Below the pieces are notes generated by a model, which was not told the origin of the DNA, did no database searches, and was given only the letters and a program-made list of their open reading frames with translations. This document shows, piece by piece, positions 43,406 through 51,072 of a DNA stretch of 64,000 bases (position 1 is its first letter; every line of letters starts with the position of its first letter). The translations under genes and the position numbers were made by a program. Source of the stretch: JAWKWH01 sp963669285 (lineage in GTDB: Bacteria > Pseudomonadota > Alphaproteobacteria > Rhizobiales > Rhizobiaceae); assembly GCA_963669285.2 (NCBI GenBank), contig CAXXSI010000022.1:434001-498000 (forward strand), given 5' to 3'.

Positions 43406-46140
43406 GCATTTCCTCCGACGCGATTAACGGCGACCCTGACAAGATCCGCTCCCGAGCCGGTGGCATCGGTCAGTTCCAGTATCATCGGTGTCAATTCGTT
43501 CATGCTGGGGGCGCCAAGATCCTTGGCGTAGGGTGTCGACCAGTGGGCGAACTGGCCTATCATCAACAGCGTATCGGGCCGGATGCCCTGGCGAAGCACG
43601 ATGGCGCCTTGTGTTTTGCCGACCGGTGAGGACACTTCCACAACGTCGCCTTCGGACAAGCCCAGCTTATCCGCCGCAGCCGGATTCATGATGATACCGC
43701 CATGACCGGCGATGTTGCTGGCCACCTCATGGATCATCTGGATGCCGGCGTTGCCACCCCATGCATATTGCATGGACCGCGCGGTGATCAGCCAAAATGG
43801 AAAATCATTGATCTCTATCTGGAAATGTTCTGACAAGGCGCGTTCCCAGAGTCCGGGCAGGTCGTGCCAGTTGGGCATGGGCTCATATTCTTTCAGCTGC
43901 CGGTCCCACCAGGTAATGCCATGTTCGTGCAAGCGCGCGCCCAGCTCCTGACCGATGCGATAGAGCCGCTCCTGATATGGCAGTTCAAAGCGCAAATCCT
44001 GCGCCACCATTTCCGGATAAAGATACCAGCGCTGCCGTGAGAACTTGCGCACCCGGAAGCCATGTTCGCGGTAGTAGTCGAGACCCTGGCTTTCGGCACC
44101 GTCGCTCACCTCGGCACTCGCTGCCCGGCATACCGCGTCCCAAACTTCTTCGACGCCATGGGCGGTCTCCTCGTCGAGGGAGAAATCATAGTTCTCACCC
44201 TTCAGTCCGACCCCTGCCGCGCCGCGATTGATTGCAGCGTTGTAGCCTTCCAAAATGCCGGTACGGCGGGCGAGCTCGGTGGAAATCCAGGTGAAATCGC
44301 GCGCTTCTCCAAGTGGCTTCGATGCCGGGTTGCGCAGCGCAAAACCCTGATGATCCCAAAACTGTTCGATGTATTTCGAACCGCCGATGCGGATCAGCTG
44401 CAGCCCTTCGAGATCGGTGCATTCCGGGAGCAGGATATCGGCCATGTGGTTGGTTTCATCGCGCGTATAGGCAAAGCAGACGGTGAACGGAAATTTGGCC
44501 ATCACGTCGGACACGGCCTTGGTATCCCAGAAGGAAATCGCCGGATTGGTGCGGTAGACAAACCAGACATCGGGTGTGGTCGGCTTGGGCAGGTTTTCAA
44601 ATCCCTGCTGTTGCATCATCCAGGCAAGGTGTGTCGGGCCCAGCGCCTGGCTCCAGGGCGAGTTGGCGGCAAGTGGAATAAGTGTCTGATGCGCATGGCG
44701 GGTGCGCGGATTTGCGTTCCACTCTCCCTTTGCCGTCGGATTCATCGGATAATCCATGAATCCATCGGGACCTTGCTTGACGCTGCTCCAACGATTATCG
44801 GCTGGACGGTTAAGCCGTACGGTAGTTCCAAGCGTGCCGCCGGGAACCTCAAGGGCTCCGACAAGGCAGGCCAACAACGTGCGGGCCCAGCAGCATTCGT
44901 ATCCGCCCCAACCGTTGTTGACCGTTTTGCCCAATGAAATGGCGACCGGCCTAAACGGTAGGGTCATTCCCTCGATGTCAATGGTTTCGCCGATATGGGC
45001 ATGGTCGAGATACTGGTTGGCGACGCTGCGGATCGTATCGGCGGGGACGTCGCAAACCTGCGAAGCCCAATCCGGCGTGAAATCCCTGACGTGATTGGAA
45101 AGATGGGTGAATGCCGGACGGCAGACAATGTCGCTGTGCTCCCAGCGGGCTTCGTCGGCGCCGATTTCGATGCCGGAGACCGTAAACTCTCCCTCGAGCG
45201 CCGGTTCGGCACCAGGCGTGTCGAATGGAACGGCCTTGTTGGTCTTGTCGTCCCAGATAAGCGGTTTGGCGGTGGATTTCTGGCGCAGGTAAAATCCGTT
45301 CGGACCGATCAGATAGGGTGAAGATGTGCGCTCTTTCAAAAACGGAATGTCGAGCCGGGCGCGATCTGCTTCATGCAGCACGACATGCAGCATGGCAAAC
45401 ATGAACGCCGCGTCGGTCTTTGGACGAATTGGCACCCATTGGGCCGAGCATGCCCCTGTTACCGACAGATGCGGTTCCACCTGTATGCGTTTGATGCCTC
45501 GGTCGCGTGCATCGGCATGGCGCTTGATGCCGCACACGCCACTGGAGGCTTCGGTGTTGGTTCCAAACGAGATAATCAGTTCTGCCAGCGGCGTATCTGG
45601 CGACACGATAAAGGCGCGATGCCACAACTCTCCATAAAGATGCTCAGAGTGGTAGCACTTGACGCCCTGACCACTGCCGAAGCTCATGTCGACCGGACCC
45701 CAGGCCGCCAGAAAGGCAGGGAAGGTGCCCATATATGAGGTCGGCGTTCCGCCGCCGCCGAAACTGGCGGCGACGCGCGGAAAGCCTGACTCGTCGTTCA
45801 AACCGTCGGAGCGGACCTTGTTGAGCTTGCCGGCGATCGTATCGAGCGCTTCATCCCAGGATATTGCTACAAAACCGGGATCCTCGTCGCGTCCCTTCTT
45901 AGGGTTGGTTCGCTTCATCGGGGTCAGGACACGGTTGGGATTGTAGGTCTTTTGGATCAGGCCATAGGCTTTGACGCACACTTTGCCGCCGGCGGGATGG
46001 ATTTCCGCAGCCGAAGGGTTGGGGCGGACCTGCGTTGCAACACCGTCCTTGATATCAACCTTCAACAGATCGGGTCCGGCGACGCACTGGTAGCAATAGG
46101 TCGAAACCTGATCGGGACCACTGTTGTCGGATTTGTCCAT
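43402..46140 (-). CDS. padB: Phenylacetyl-CoA:acceptor oxidoreductase molybdopterin subunit (PadB-like)
   Basis: A 912-residue DMSO-reductase-family catalytic subunit. The N-terminus has CYQC and, about 33 residues later, KVCVKAYG: the third cysteine of the usual CxxCxxxC is replaced by Pro (CYQCVAGP), so the FS0 cluster may be altered or absent. Molybdenum-pterin regions follow (ISWDEALD, FGSGQGVKCYHSEH with a possible Mo-ligand Cys). No twin-arginine signal is seen, which implies a cytoplasmic-facing enzyme able to use CoA esters. It would oxidise phenylacetyl-CoA to phenylglyoxylate. Assignment rests on context plus family resemblance. Confidence 0.82.
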   Translation of the reverse strand: MDKSDNSGPDQVSTYCYQCVAGPDLLKVDIKDGVATQVRPNPSAAEIHPAGGKVCVKAYGLIQKTYNPNRVLTPMKRTNPKKGRDEDPGFVAISWDEALDTIAGKLNKVRSDGLNDESGFPRVAASFGGGGTPTSYMGTFPAFLAAWGPVDMSFGSGQGVKCYHSEHLYGELWHRAFIVSPDTPLAELIISFGTNTEASSGVCGIKRHADARDRGIKRIQVEPHLSVTGACSAQWVPIRPKTDAAFMFAMLHVVLHEADRARLDIPFLKERTSSPYLIGPNGFYLRQKSTAKPLIWDDKTNKAVPFDTPGAEPALEGEFTVSGIEIGADEARWEHSDIVCRPAFTHLSNHVRDFTPDWASQVCDVPADTIRSVANQYLDHAHIGETIDIEGMTLPFRPVAISLGKTVNNGWGGYECCWARTLLACLVGALEVPGGTLGTTVRLNRPADNRWSSVKQGPDGFMDYPMNPTAKGEWNANPRTRHAHQTLIPLAANSPWSQALGPTHLAWMMQQQGFENLPKPTTPDVWFVYRTNPAISFWDTKAVSDVMAKFPFTVCFAYTRDETNHMADILLPECTDLEGLQLIRIGGSKYIEQFWDHQGFALRNPASKPLGEARDFTWISTELARRTGILEGYNAAINRGAAGVGLKGENYDFSLDEETAHGVEEVWDAVCRAASAEVSDGAESQGLDYYREHGFRVRKFSRQRWYLYPEMVAQDLRFELPYQERLYRIGQELGARLHEHGITWWDRQLKEYEPMPNWHDLPGLWERALSEHFQIEINDFPFWLITARSMQYAWGGNAGIQMIHEVASNIAGHGGIIMNPAAADKLGLSEGDVVEVSSPVGKTQGAIVLRQGIRPDTLLMIGQFAHWSTPYAKDLGAPSMNELTPMILELTDATGSGADLVRVAVNRVGGNA

Positions 46141-46154
46141 CGCGGGGCGCGCTT

Positions 46155-46562
46155 TCAGGTTTGGCCGGCTTTCGCGGCTTTGGATTCCAGTCGCTTTCGG
46201 GTTTTCTCGGTTTCGACCACAAAACGCTCATGCACACCGCTGCAGATCTGATCGACCGGGTCGCTGGCTGACACTTCGAAGGCGATTTTGCTTCCCTCGA
46301 TACCGGTGACCGTTGCTGTAACGGCAACATCCATTCCCAAAAGGGTTGGTGCCGTGTGGACAAGCGAGATTTTGAAGCCGACCGAATCCTCGCCGTCGTC
46401 GGCCTGTTCGAAGATCATGTCCCTGCAGGTCTGCTCGATATCGCGGACAAGCGATGGAGTGGCGTAGACGCGGCAATCTTCTCCCATGAAATCGATCGTT
46501 CGCGGCTTATTGACAGAGAATGTCCTGGTTACTGAAGTGCCTTCGGTGAAGCCTGGTTTCAT
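46155..46562 (-). CDS. FlK-like hot-dog thioesterase
   Basis: A 135-residue hot-dog protein resembling fluoroacetyl-CoA thioesterase-type enzymes (MGEDCRVYATPSLVRDIEQTCRD, VHTAPTLLGM, VHERFVV). It is the first gene of the padB operon, 14 bp before padB. It may hydrolyse phenylacetyl-CoA or phenylglyoxylyl-CoA type intermediates; PadB chemistry needs such a hydrolysis to yield free phenylglyoxylate, so this is a good candidate for that step. This is inference. Confidence 0.75.
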   Translation of the reverse strand: MKPGFTEGTSVTRTFSVNKPRTIDFMGEDCRVYATPSLVRDIEQTCRDMIFEQADDGEDSVGFKISLVHTAPTLLGMDVAVTATVTGIEGSKIAFEVSASDPVDQICSGVHERFVVETEKTRKRLESKAAKAGQT

Positions 46563-46601
46563 CCTCTTTTTGCCTCCATGCAGGTATTTGAACTAAAACA
46601 C

Positions 46602-46621
46602 GTATAAACGTACCGTATTGC
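46602..46621. promoter_or_regulatory. GTAC-centred dyad, copy 6 (pad-ior-paaK promoter)
   Basis: GTATAAACGTACCGTATTGC on the plus strand, 40 bp upstream of the thioesterase that heads the pad operon. Leftward, TTGCCA lies 17 bp before a TACGTT overlapping the dyad centre. The region to the hemN stop (46563-46666) holds nothing else recognisable. Confidence 0.63.
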
Positions 46622-46666
46622 ATATTTAATGGCAACATGACTGTTTACGTTTGGGCGTGAACAGTT

Positions 46667-48022
46667 TTAGACGGCTTTAGAGTACCGGAAGCGTTCGGGC
46701 TGGTAGTAGGCGTCGAACTGCGCCGCCACGATCCGTGCGAAGGATCGCGCCTGGGGTTGCACAGTCAAAATGGTGCCGTCGAGCGAGCATAGTTCGAAAA
46801 GGTCTTCTGCTACAAAGGTCTGCGCTTGCGCAAAGCAACTCTCGACCTGATTTGCGACGTGATCGCCGAGTGATCCGAAATCGATTGAGAAATCACACAT
46901 CAGCCGCTCGATGATATGGCCGCGCAGGCGGTCTTCCGCAGTCAGTTTCAGGCCGTTGTCCTTTGGCAGAATGCCGGAATTCACGTCGCTTTGGTATTTG
47001 TTCGTCGGCACGGTGTTTTGGACATACGCGTCTGCAAACCGACCAATGGAAGACGCGCCAAAACCGATCATCGTCTCGTGGCTGTCTGTTGTGTAGCCTT
47101 GAAAATTCCGGTGCATCGTTCCGGTGCGCGCCGCTATGGCCAGAGTGTCCTGCGGCAGAGCGAAATGGTCGATTCCGATCGCCTGATAGCCGGTCGATAC
47201 GAGGAGCCCGGCGGCGGTTTTCGCATGTTCGAACCGCTCATACGGACCCGCCAGATCGTCCGTTCTGATCAGTTTCTGGTGTTTCTTCAACCAGGGAACA
47301 TGTGCATAGCCGAATAGTGCCATGCGATCCGGCTTCAGGCTGATGCATTGCTCGATCGTCTGGACAAGGCGATCCATGCTCTGCAGCGGCAATCCGTAAA
47401 GCGCGTCAATATTGATCGACTTGATGCCTGCATCTCGCAAACCGCCGACGACATCGCGGGTAATCTCGAAACCCTGTGGTCGATTGATCGCGGCCTGAAC
47501 CTCGGGATGGAAATCCTGAACGCCGATGCTGGCGCGGGTGAGGCCGAGTTCGATCAGACCCTCGATCGTTCCGGGATCAACATCGCATGGGTCGATCTCA
47601 ACGCTGATTTCGGTGTCGCCGTCAAACTCAAACGCGCGCTCCAGCACCTGTCGCAGTAACGCCAGTTCACCCGCGCGCAACAGGCTCGGCGAACCGCCGC
47701 CAAGATGCAATTGCCCGAGACGCGGGCGAAATGTCATTCGTTCGGAAAACAGCCGAAACTCCTCAGCCAGCGTCTCCATGTAAGCGGCTATGGGTTCGTA
47801 TTTGAGCGTATGCTTGGTGTGGCAGGCGCAAAACCAGCAAAGCCGGTCGCAAAACGGGATGTGTATATAGGCGGAAACCGGTTCGGATGGATTGAGGTTG
47901 CCGAGAGATTTGTCAAACAGCTCCGCACCGACACCAGGTGTGAACTGGGGTGCCGTGGGGTAGCTTGTGTATCTCGGCACCGGTCGATGGTAGTGCTCGA
48001 GCACTGCTTTGTAATCGATCAT
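46667..48022 (-). CDS. hemN: Oxygen-independent coproporphyrinogen III oxidase
   Basis: A radical-SAM enzyme of haem synthesis used without oxygen; 451 residues. The cluster motif CDRLCWFCACH matches HemN (CxxxCxxCxC), and GGGSPS follows as the SAM-binding glycine motif. ATG 48022 (MIDYKAVLEHY) is favoured; a GTG at 48058 would add 12 residues. An ANR/FNR-like box lies about 100 bp upstream. It supports cytochrome synthesis for nitrate respiration. Confidence 0.93.
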   Translation of the reverse strand: MIDYKAVLEHYHRPVPRYTSYPTAPQFTPGVGAELFDKSLGNLNPSEPVSAYIHIPFCDRLCWFCACHTKHTLKYEPIAAYMETLAEEFRLFSERMTFRPRLGQLHLGGGSPSLLRAGELALLRQVLERAFEFDGDTEISVEIDPCDVDPGTIEGLIELGLTRASIGVQDFHPEVQAAINRPQGFEITRDVVGGLRDAGIKSINIDALYGLPLQSMDRLVQTIEQCISLKPDRMALFGYAHVPWLKKHQKLIRTDDLAGPYERFEHAKTAAGLLVSTGYQAIGIDHFALPQDTLAIAARTGTMHRNFQGYTTDSHETMIGFGASSIGRFADAYVQNTVPTNKYQSDVNSGILPKDNGLKLTAEDRLRGHIIERLMCDFSIDFGSLGDHVANQVESCFAQAQTFVAEDLFELCSLDGTILTVQPQARSFARIVAAQFDAYYQPERFRYSKAV

Positions 48023-48115
48023 CAACGTCGTCTCGTTGAGGCTTGCGCCATCCTTCACAAAATGGACCAGGCCATCCCAAAATCAGACAGTTGCCCTTGT
48101 CCGGCCAACACGTCC

Positions 48116-48129
48116 ATGACCCAGATCAA
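48116..48129 (-). promoter_or_regulatory. FNR/ANR-like box upstream of hemN
   Basis: On the hemN strand TTGATCTGGGTCAT differs by one base from the TTGAT-N4-GTCAA form. It is centred about 100 bp upstream of the preferred hemN start, a fitting distance for anaerobic activation. Confidence 0.5.
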
Positions 48130-48177
48130 GTGCAAATCCCGGATCGGGTAGGGGACTGTGGTCTGAACCGGTTGATT

Positions 48178-48487
48178 AGAGCGTATTCAGCTTAAATGGG
48201 AGCGGTTTGATGGCAAGTATTTTTCACATCAGCGAGGAGAACGCGATAGCGCGATGTTGCCATCGTGCGAGGATTTCGACGGTGCTGATGGGGAAAAGAC
48301 TGCCAAGCAGGCGAACCGTCAAGCACTTGAATGATAAGGATAAACCGCAATCATTTCAACTTGGCCTTTTGCGCCCCGGTCTGCGTCGCGCGGGTCTAAC
48401 GGTGCTCGCACCGCGTCGCCCCGCGCTCCTTGCCGGAACACAAAATCCCGGCGTTCAAACGATTCCATTTAAACCGGATACGCTTTA
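48178..48487. repeat. Inverted-repeat-flanked intergenic element (MITE-like)
   Basis: A 310-bp stretch bounded by inverted arms of about 32 bp. The left arm begins GCGTATTCAGCTTAAATGGG (48181) and the right arm, read on the other strand, begins GCGTATCCGGTTTAAATGGA; both end in GTTTGA. The inside is GC-rich and has no convincing gene. The right arm supplies the TAA stop of the neighbouring Crp/Fnr gene. It looks like a non-autonomous mobile or rhizobial intergenic repeat; a second copy is not seen in this window. Confidence 0.55.
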
Positions 48488-49207
48488 GGGGCTGCCGGAG
48501 CGTTTTATGATTTCAGCCAGTTTGGCGGGCAAAACCACAGTTACGGTTCCACGTCCGCTTTTCACAATGCCCTTCGATTGCCAGTCACTCATTATCCTGC
48601 TCACGGTGTGCAGTGTGGTGCCTATCATGTCGGCGAGGTTTTGCCGGGTGACCGGCATGTCGATCTTGATAGCACCTTGGTCGTCTTTGCCGGCTTGCCG
48701 CAAAAGGGTAAGAACCGCCTTGGCGAGCCTGTACTCAACCTGCACTTTTGCCAGATCCATGAATTTCTCGTGGGTTTCCTCAAGCCGCTCGCCAACGGCC
48801 GACTGTGTTGCCTTGGCAAATCGCGGAAACCTCTCGGCCAGACTTGCCCATGATTCCACCGGCCAGGCAACAGCGATACATTCAACTGCAGCGACCGCGG
48901 TCGCGGGGTATGTCGTGCGACCCAACGCCGGTGCGATCCCGAACATCTCTCCGACCGGGATTGTCCGGATTATCATTTGTTCGCCGTTTTCATTGACGCG
49001 GACAACTCTGATGTTGCCTTCCAGCAAAAAGAAAAACCGATCGGCATCCTCATACTGACGAAATATCTGCTCACCGGCAGAAAACCGAACAACGGAGGCG
49101 TTCGCCGTGAGATCCCTGATCTTGGAAACTGACAGATCATCAAAAAACGCAAAGCGGGCAAGCTGGCTTGCATCAATGCGTGAAGATCGCTTGCCATTCC
49201 TTGTCAT
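48485..49207 (-). CDS. Crp/Fnr-family regulator (NnrR/DNR-like)
   Basis: A 240-residue Crp/Fnr protein: cyclic-nucleotide-like sensor fold (about 20-140), dimer helix, and helix-turn-helix near 183-210. It lacks the N-terminal cysteines of FNR (only Cys110), so it would not hold an oxygen-sensing [4Fe-4S] cluster; NO or another signal is likely. The recognition helix reads TTLHTVSR: Ser203 and Arg204 match FNR but His200 replaces the usual Glu, implying a different DNA half-site from TTGAT. Its last codon lies in the inverted-repeat element. Possibly cotranscribed with DUF2478. Confidence 0.85.
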   Translation of the reverse strand: MTRNGKRSSRIDASQLARFAFFDDLSVSKIRDLTANASVVRFSAGEQIFRQYEDADRFFFLLEGNIRVVRVNENGEQMIIRTIPVGEMFGIAPALGRTTYPATAVAAVECIAVAWPVESWASLAERFPRFAKATQSAVGERLEETHEKFMDLAKVQVEYRLAKAVLTLLRQAGKDDQGAIKIDMPVTRQNLADMIGTTLHTVSRIMSDWQSKGIVKSGRGTVTVVLPAKLAEIIKRSGSP

Positions 49208-49236
49208 TGGTCGTTTTCCTGCCGGTTGACGGGATG

Positions 49237-49809
49237 TTAGACGGTCGCTTCTCTTGGTTTTGCCCGAGTGTTTCGTCTACGGCACCAGGCCAGTACGGCG
49301 CTCTTGTCTGCAGGAAGAGATGCAAATTCTTCACCGGCGAATTGCCGCCATGCTTCGAAATAGTTGTCCCGCACCACGATCAGGATCGGGATGCCCAACA
49401 TGAAGGCTGCTTCGATCACCGGCCTGAAACCGCGACCTTCCTCTTCGCCTTTGCCGAAACGGTTCAGTATCAACAGATCGATATCCCCGGTGATCTGTCC
49501 TGACATGTGGCTGACCGCCTCGATCAATCCATTCGGATCAAGACGACACCCTTCGGAACCAGAGCCGAGCGATTGGGTTATGCGAAAGCGGCCGCCCGAA
49601 CCGATGTCTTCCAAATACATGTCAGAACAGCAGGCGCTGTTGCCGCTATCATCTTCACGCTGCAGAAATCCGGCAACGTTCAACCGGTCACGCTTGAGCT
49701 CTTCGGTTACGTCCGCCAAGACCTGATCGATATTTTCGCCCGCAGCGTAGCGGACGATTGCAATCGGGAATTCGGGCTTTTGGTCGTGGTCATTCGCAGA
49801 TGAATGCAT
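49237..49809 (-). CDS. DUF2478 family protein
   Basis: A 190-residue protein of the DUF2478 type, with a probable P-loop-like fold remnant (LLILNRFGKGEEEGRGFRPV, IPILIVVRD). Family members are often found with molybdate uptake or molybdoenzyme genes; here it is downstream of the nar operon, which encodes a molybdoenzyme. Its role is not known. It is between the Crp/Fnr gene and carbonic anhydrase on the same strand. Confidence 0.65.
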   Translation of the reverse strand: MHSSANDHDQKPEFPIAIVRYAAGENIDQVLADVTEELKRDRLNVAGFLQREDDSGNSACCSDMYLEDIGSGGRFRITQSLGSGSEGCRLDPNGLIEAVSHMSGQITGDIDLLILNRFGKGEEEGRGFRPVIEAAFMLGIPILIVVRDNYFEAWRQFAGEEFASLPADKSAVLAWCRRRNTRAKPREATV

Positions 49810-49830
49810 GAGTTTTCGTCCGCTGGTTTA

Positions 49831-50490
49831 CTAGGCTGTTTTGTCGGGTGGGGTTGCAGCGCCGCATGTCGCTTGATCATGTCGGTGGACCCGAAGTTCA
49901 GACGAACAGGCACTGCAATCCAGATCGCGCAGCAGGCCATCGTCGAGCGAGTAAACCCAGCCGTGAATCTTGAGTTCCTTGCCGCGCCGCCAAGCCGATT
50001 GGATGATCGGCGTTCGTGCCAGGCTTTCCACCTGCGACGCGATGCTCAATTCGCAAAGGTGGTCGAGTTGCTTGGCGGGATCGTCAATCTCGGCCAAACG
50101 CGGTTCATGTTTCTCCGCAACATCCCTGATTGGTTGAAGCCAATGGTCGATAATGCCATGCCGGTCGCCATCGACTGCCGCTCGGACACCACCGCATCCG
50201 TGATGCCCGCAGACGATGATGCTCTTGATGTCGAGGGATTCGACCGCGAATTCTAGCACCGAGAGGAGGTTCAAATCGCCACGATGGACCAAGTTTGCGA
50301 CGTTACGGTGGACAAACACCTCTCCCGGTTCCAGTCCGGTGATCACATTGGCCGGGACGCGGCTGTCGGAGCAACCAATCCACAAGTAGTCGGGTTTTTG
50401 GAGTTGCGACAGGCGCTTGAAGTATCCGGGATCCTCCCGGGCTCTTTCGGCTGCCCACACTCGGTTATGTTTCAGCAGATCACTCAGCAT
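49831..50490 (-). CDS. Beta-carbonic anhydrase
   Basis: A 219-residue beta-class enzyme interconverting CO2 and bicarbonate. Zinc ligands Cys40, His96 and Cys99 and the Asp42-Arg44 dyad (GCSDSRVPAN, VCGHHGCGG) are intact. The frame is open 36 codons further, but ATG 50490 (MLSDLLKHNRVW) matches the family start and overlaps the hemerythrin gene end by 11 bp. A possible link is CO2/bicarbonate balance during anaerobic catabolism and carboxylation. Confidence 0.92.
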   Translation of the reverse strand: MLSDLLKHNRVWAAERAREDPGYFKRLSQLQKPDYLWIGCSDSRVPANVITGLEPGEVFVHRNVANLVHRGDLNLLSVLEFAVESLDIKSIIVCGHHGCGGVRAAVDGDRHGIIDHWLQPIRDVAEKHEPRLAEIDDPAKQLDHLCELSIASQVESLARTPIIQSAWRRGKELKIHGWVYSLDDGLLRDLDCSACSSELRVHRHDQATCGAATPPDKTA

Positions 50491-51061
50491 CAACCGCCTC
50501 TTCAAGCCTGATGCCGCGCCGTTTCGCCATTTTGGCGCCGAGATCCACAAGATCGGTCTGGGAAAGCTGAGTTCTTGCGATTGGAAGCACGATCGCATTC
50601 TCGGTCATGAGGTGCTGTCTCTCATTGGCGGCAAAACGCTGCAGCAGCGCCTTTGTCTCGGAACCAAGTTTGGGCGGATTCTTGTCCGTCAGACAATCTT
50701 CCAGCGCCTGTACTATTCTGCTGGCGTCGATGCGATCCTGGTCATGTTCCTGGTGAAGTCGTTTCAGCACATCGAGAAATTCGGTGTCGGTTTGCACGAG
50801 TTTTTGCAGCAGCGGGAACAAATCCAGCTCTTCGTCAAGAACATGCACACCGAAATCGCCTTTTAGAAAAGCCAGAGAGGCTTCGACCAAGTCGCTGTCG
50901 ACTTCATCAGCACCCGCAATCATGTCCAGCACGTTGCATAGCGTTCTCTGGCGGAAGTGATCCGCAAAAATGTACTCGATCGGATCATGCAACAACGACG
51001 GAGGAGGGGCTTCACGGAGGGCCTCAAGCTCAAGTTCGCGATGTTCGCCGCCTAGGATCAT
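50480..51061 (-). CDS. Hemerythrin-like domain protein
   Basis: A 193-residue protein with a His/Glu pattern of a di-iron four-helix bundle (EYIFADHFRQR, FLKGDFGVHVLDEELDLFP, LHQEHDQDR, FAANERQHLMTENAIVLP). The start ATG 51061 has a GGAGGAG site; the longer frame is a shadow of ppiC. It is downstream of narI-ppiC in a run of same-strand genes, so NO handling or Fe-S repair during denitrification is a plausible role (compare YtfE/DnrN). Confidence 0.78.
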   Translation of the reverse strand: MILGGEHRELELEALREAPPPSLLHDPIEYIFADHFRQRTLCNVLDMIAGADEVDSDLVEASLAFLKGDFGVHVLDEELDLFPLLQKLVQTDTEFLDVLKRLHQEHDQDRIDASRIVQALEDCLTDKNPPKLGSETKALLQRFAANERQHLMTENAIVLPIARTQLSQTDLVDLGAKMAKRRGIRLEEAVDAE

Positions 51062-51072
51062 GGTCTCCTCCC

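Noticed and set aside
48207..48488. A 93-codon reading frame in the inverted-repeat element
   Set aside because: Arginine-rich, no recognisable domain, and it runs through both repeat arms; more likely a chance frame.
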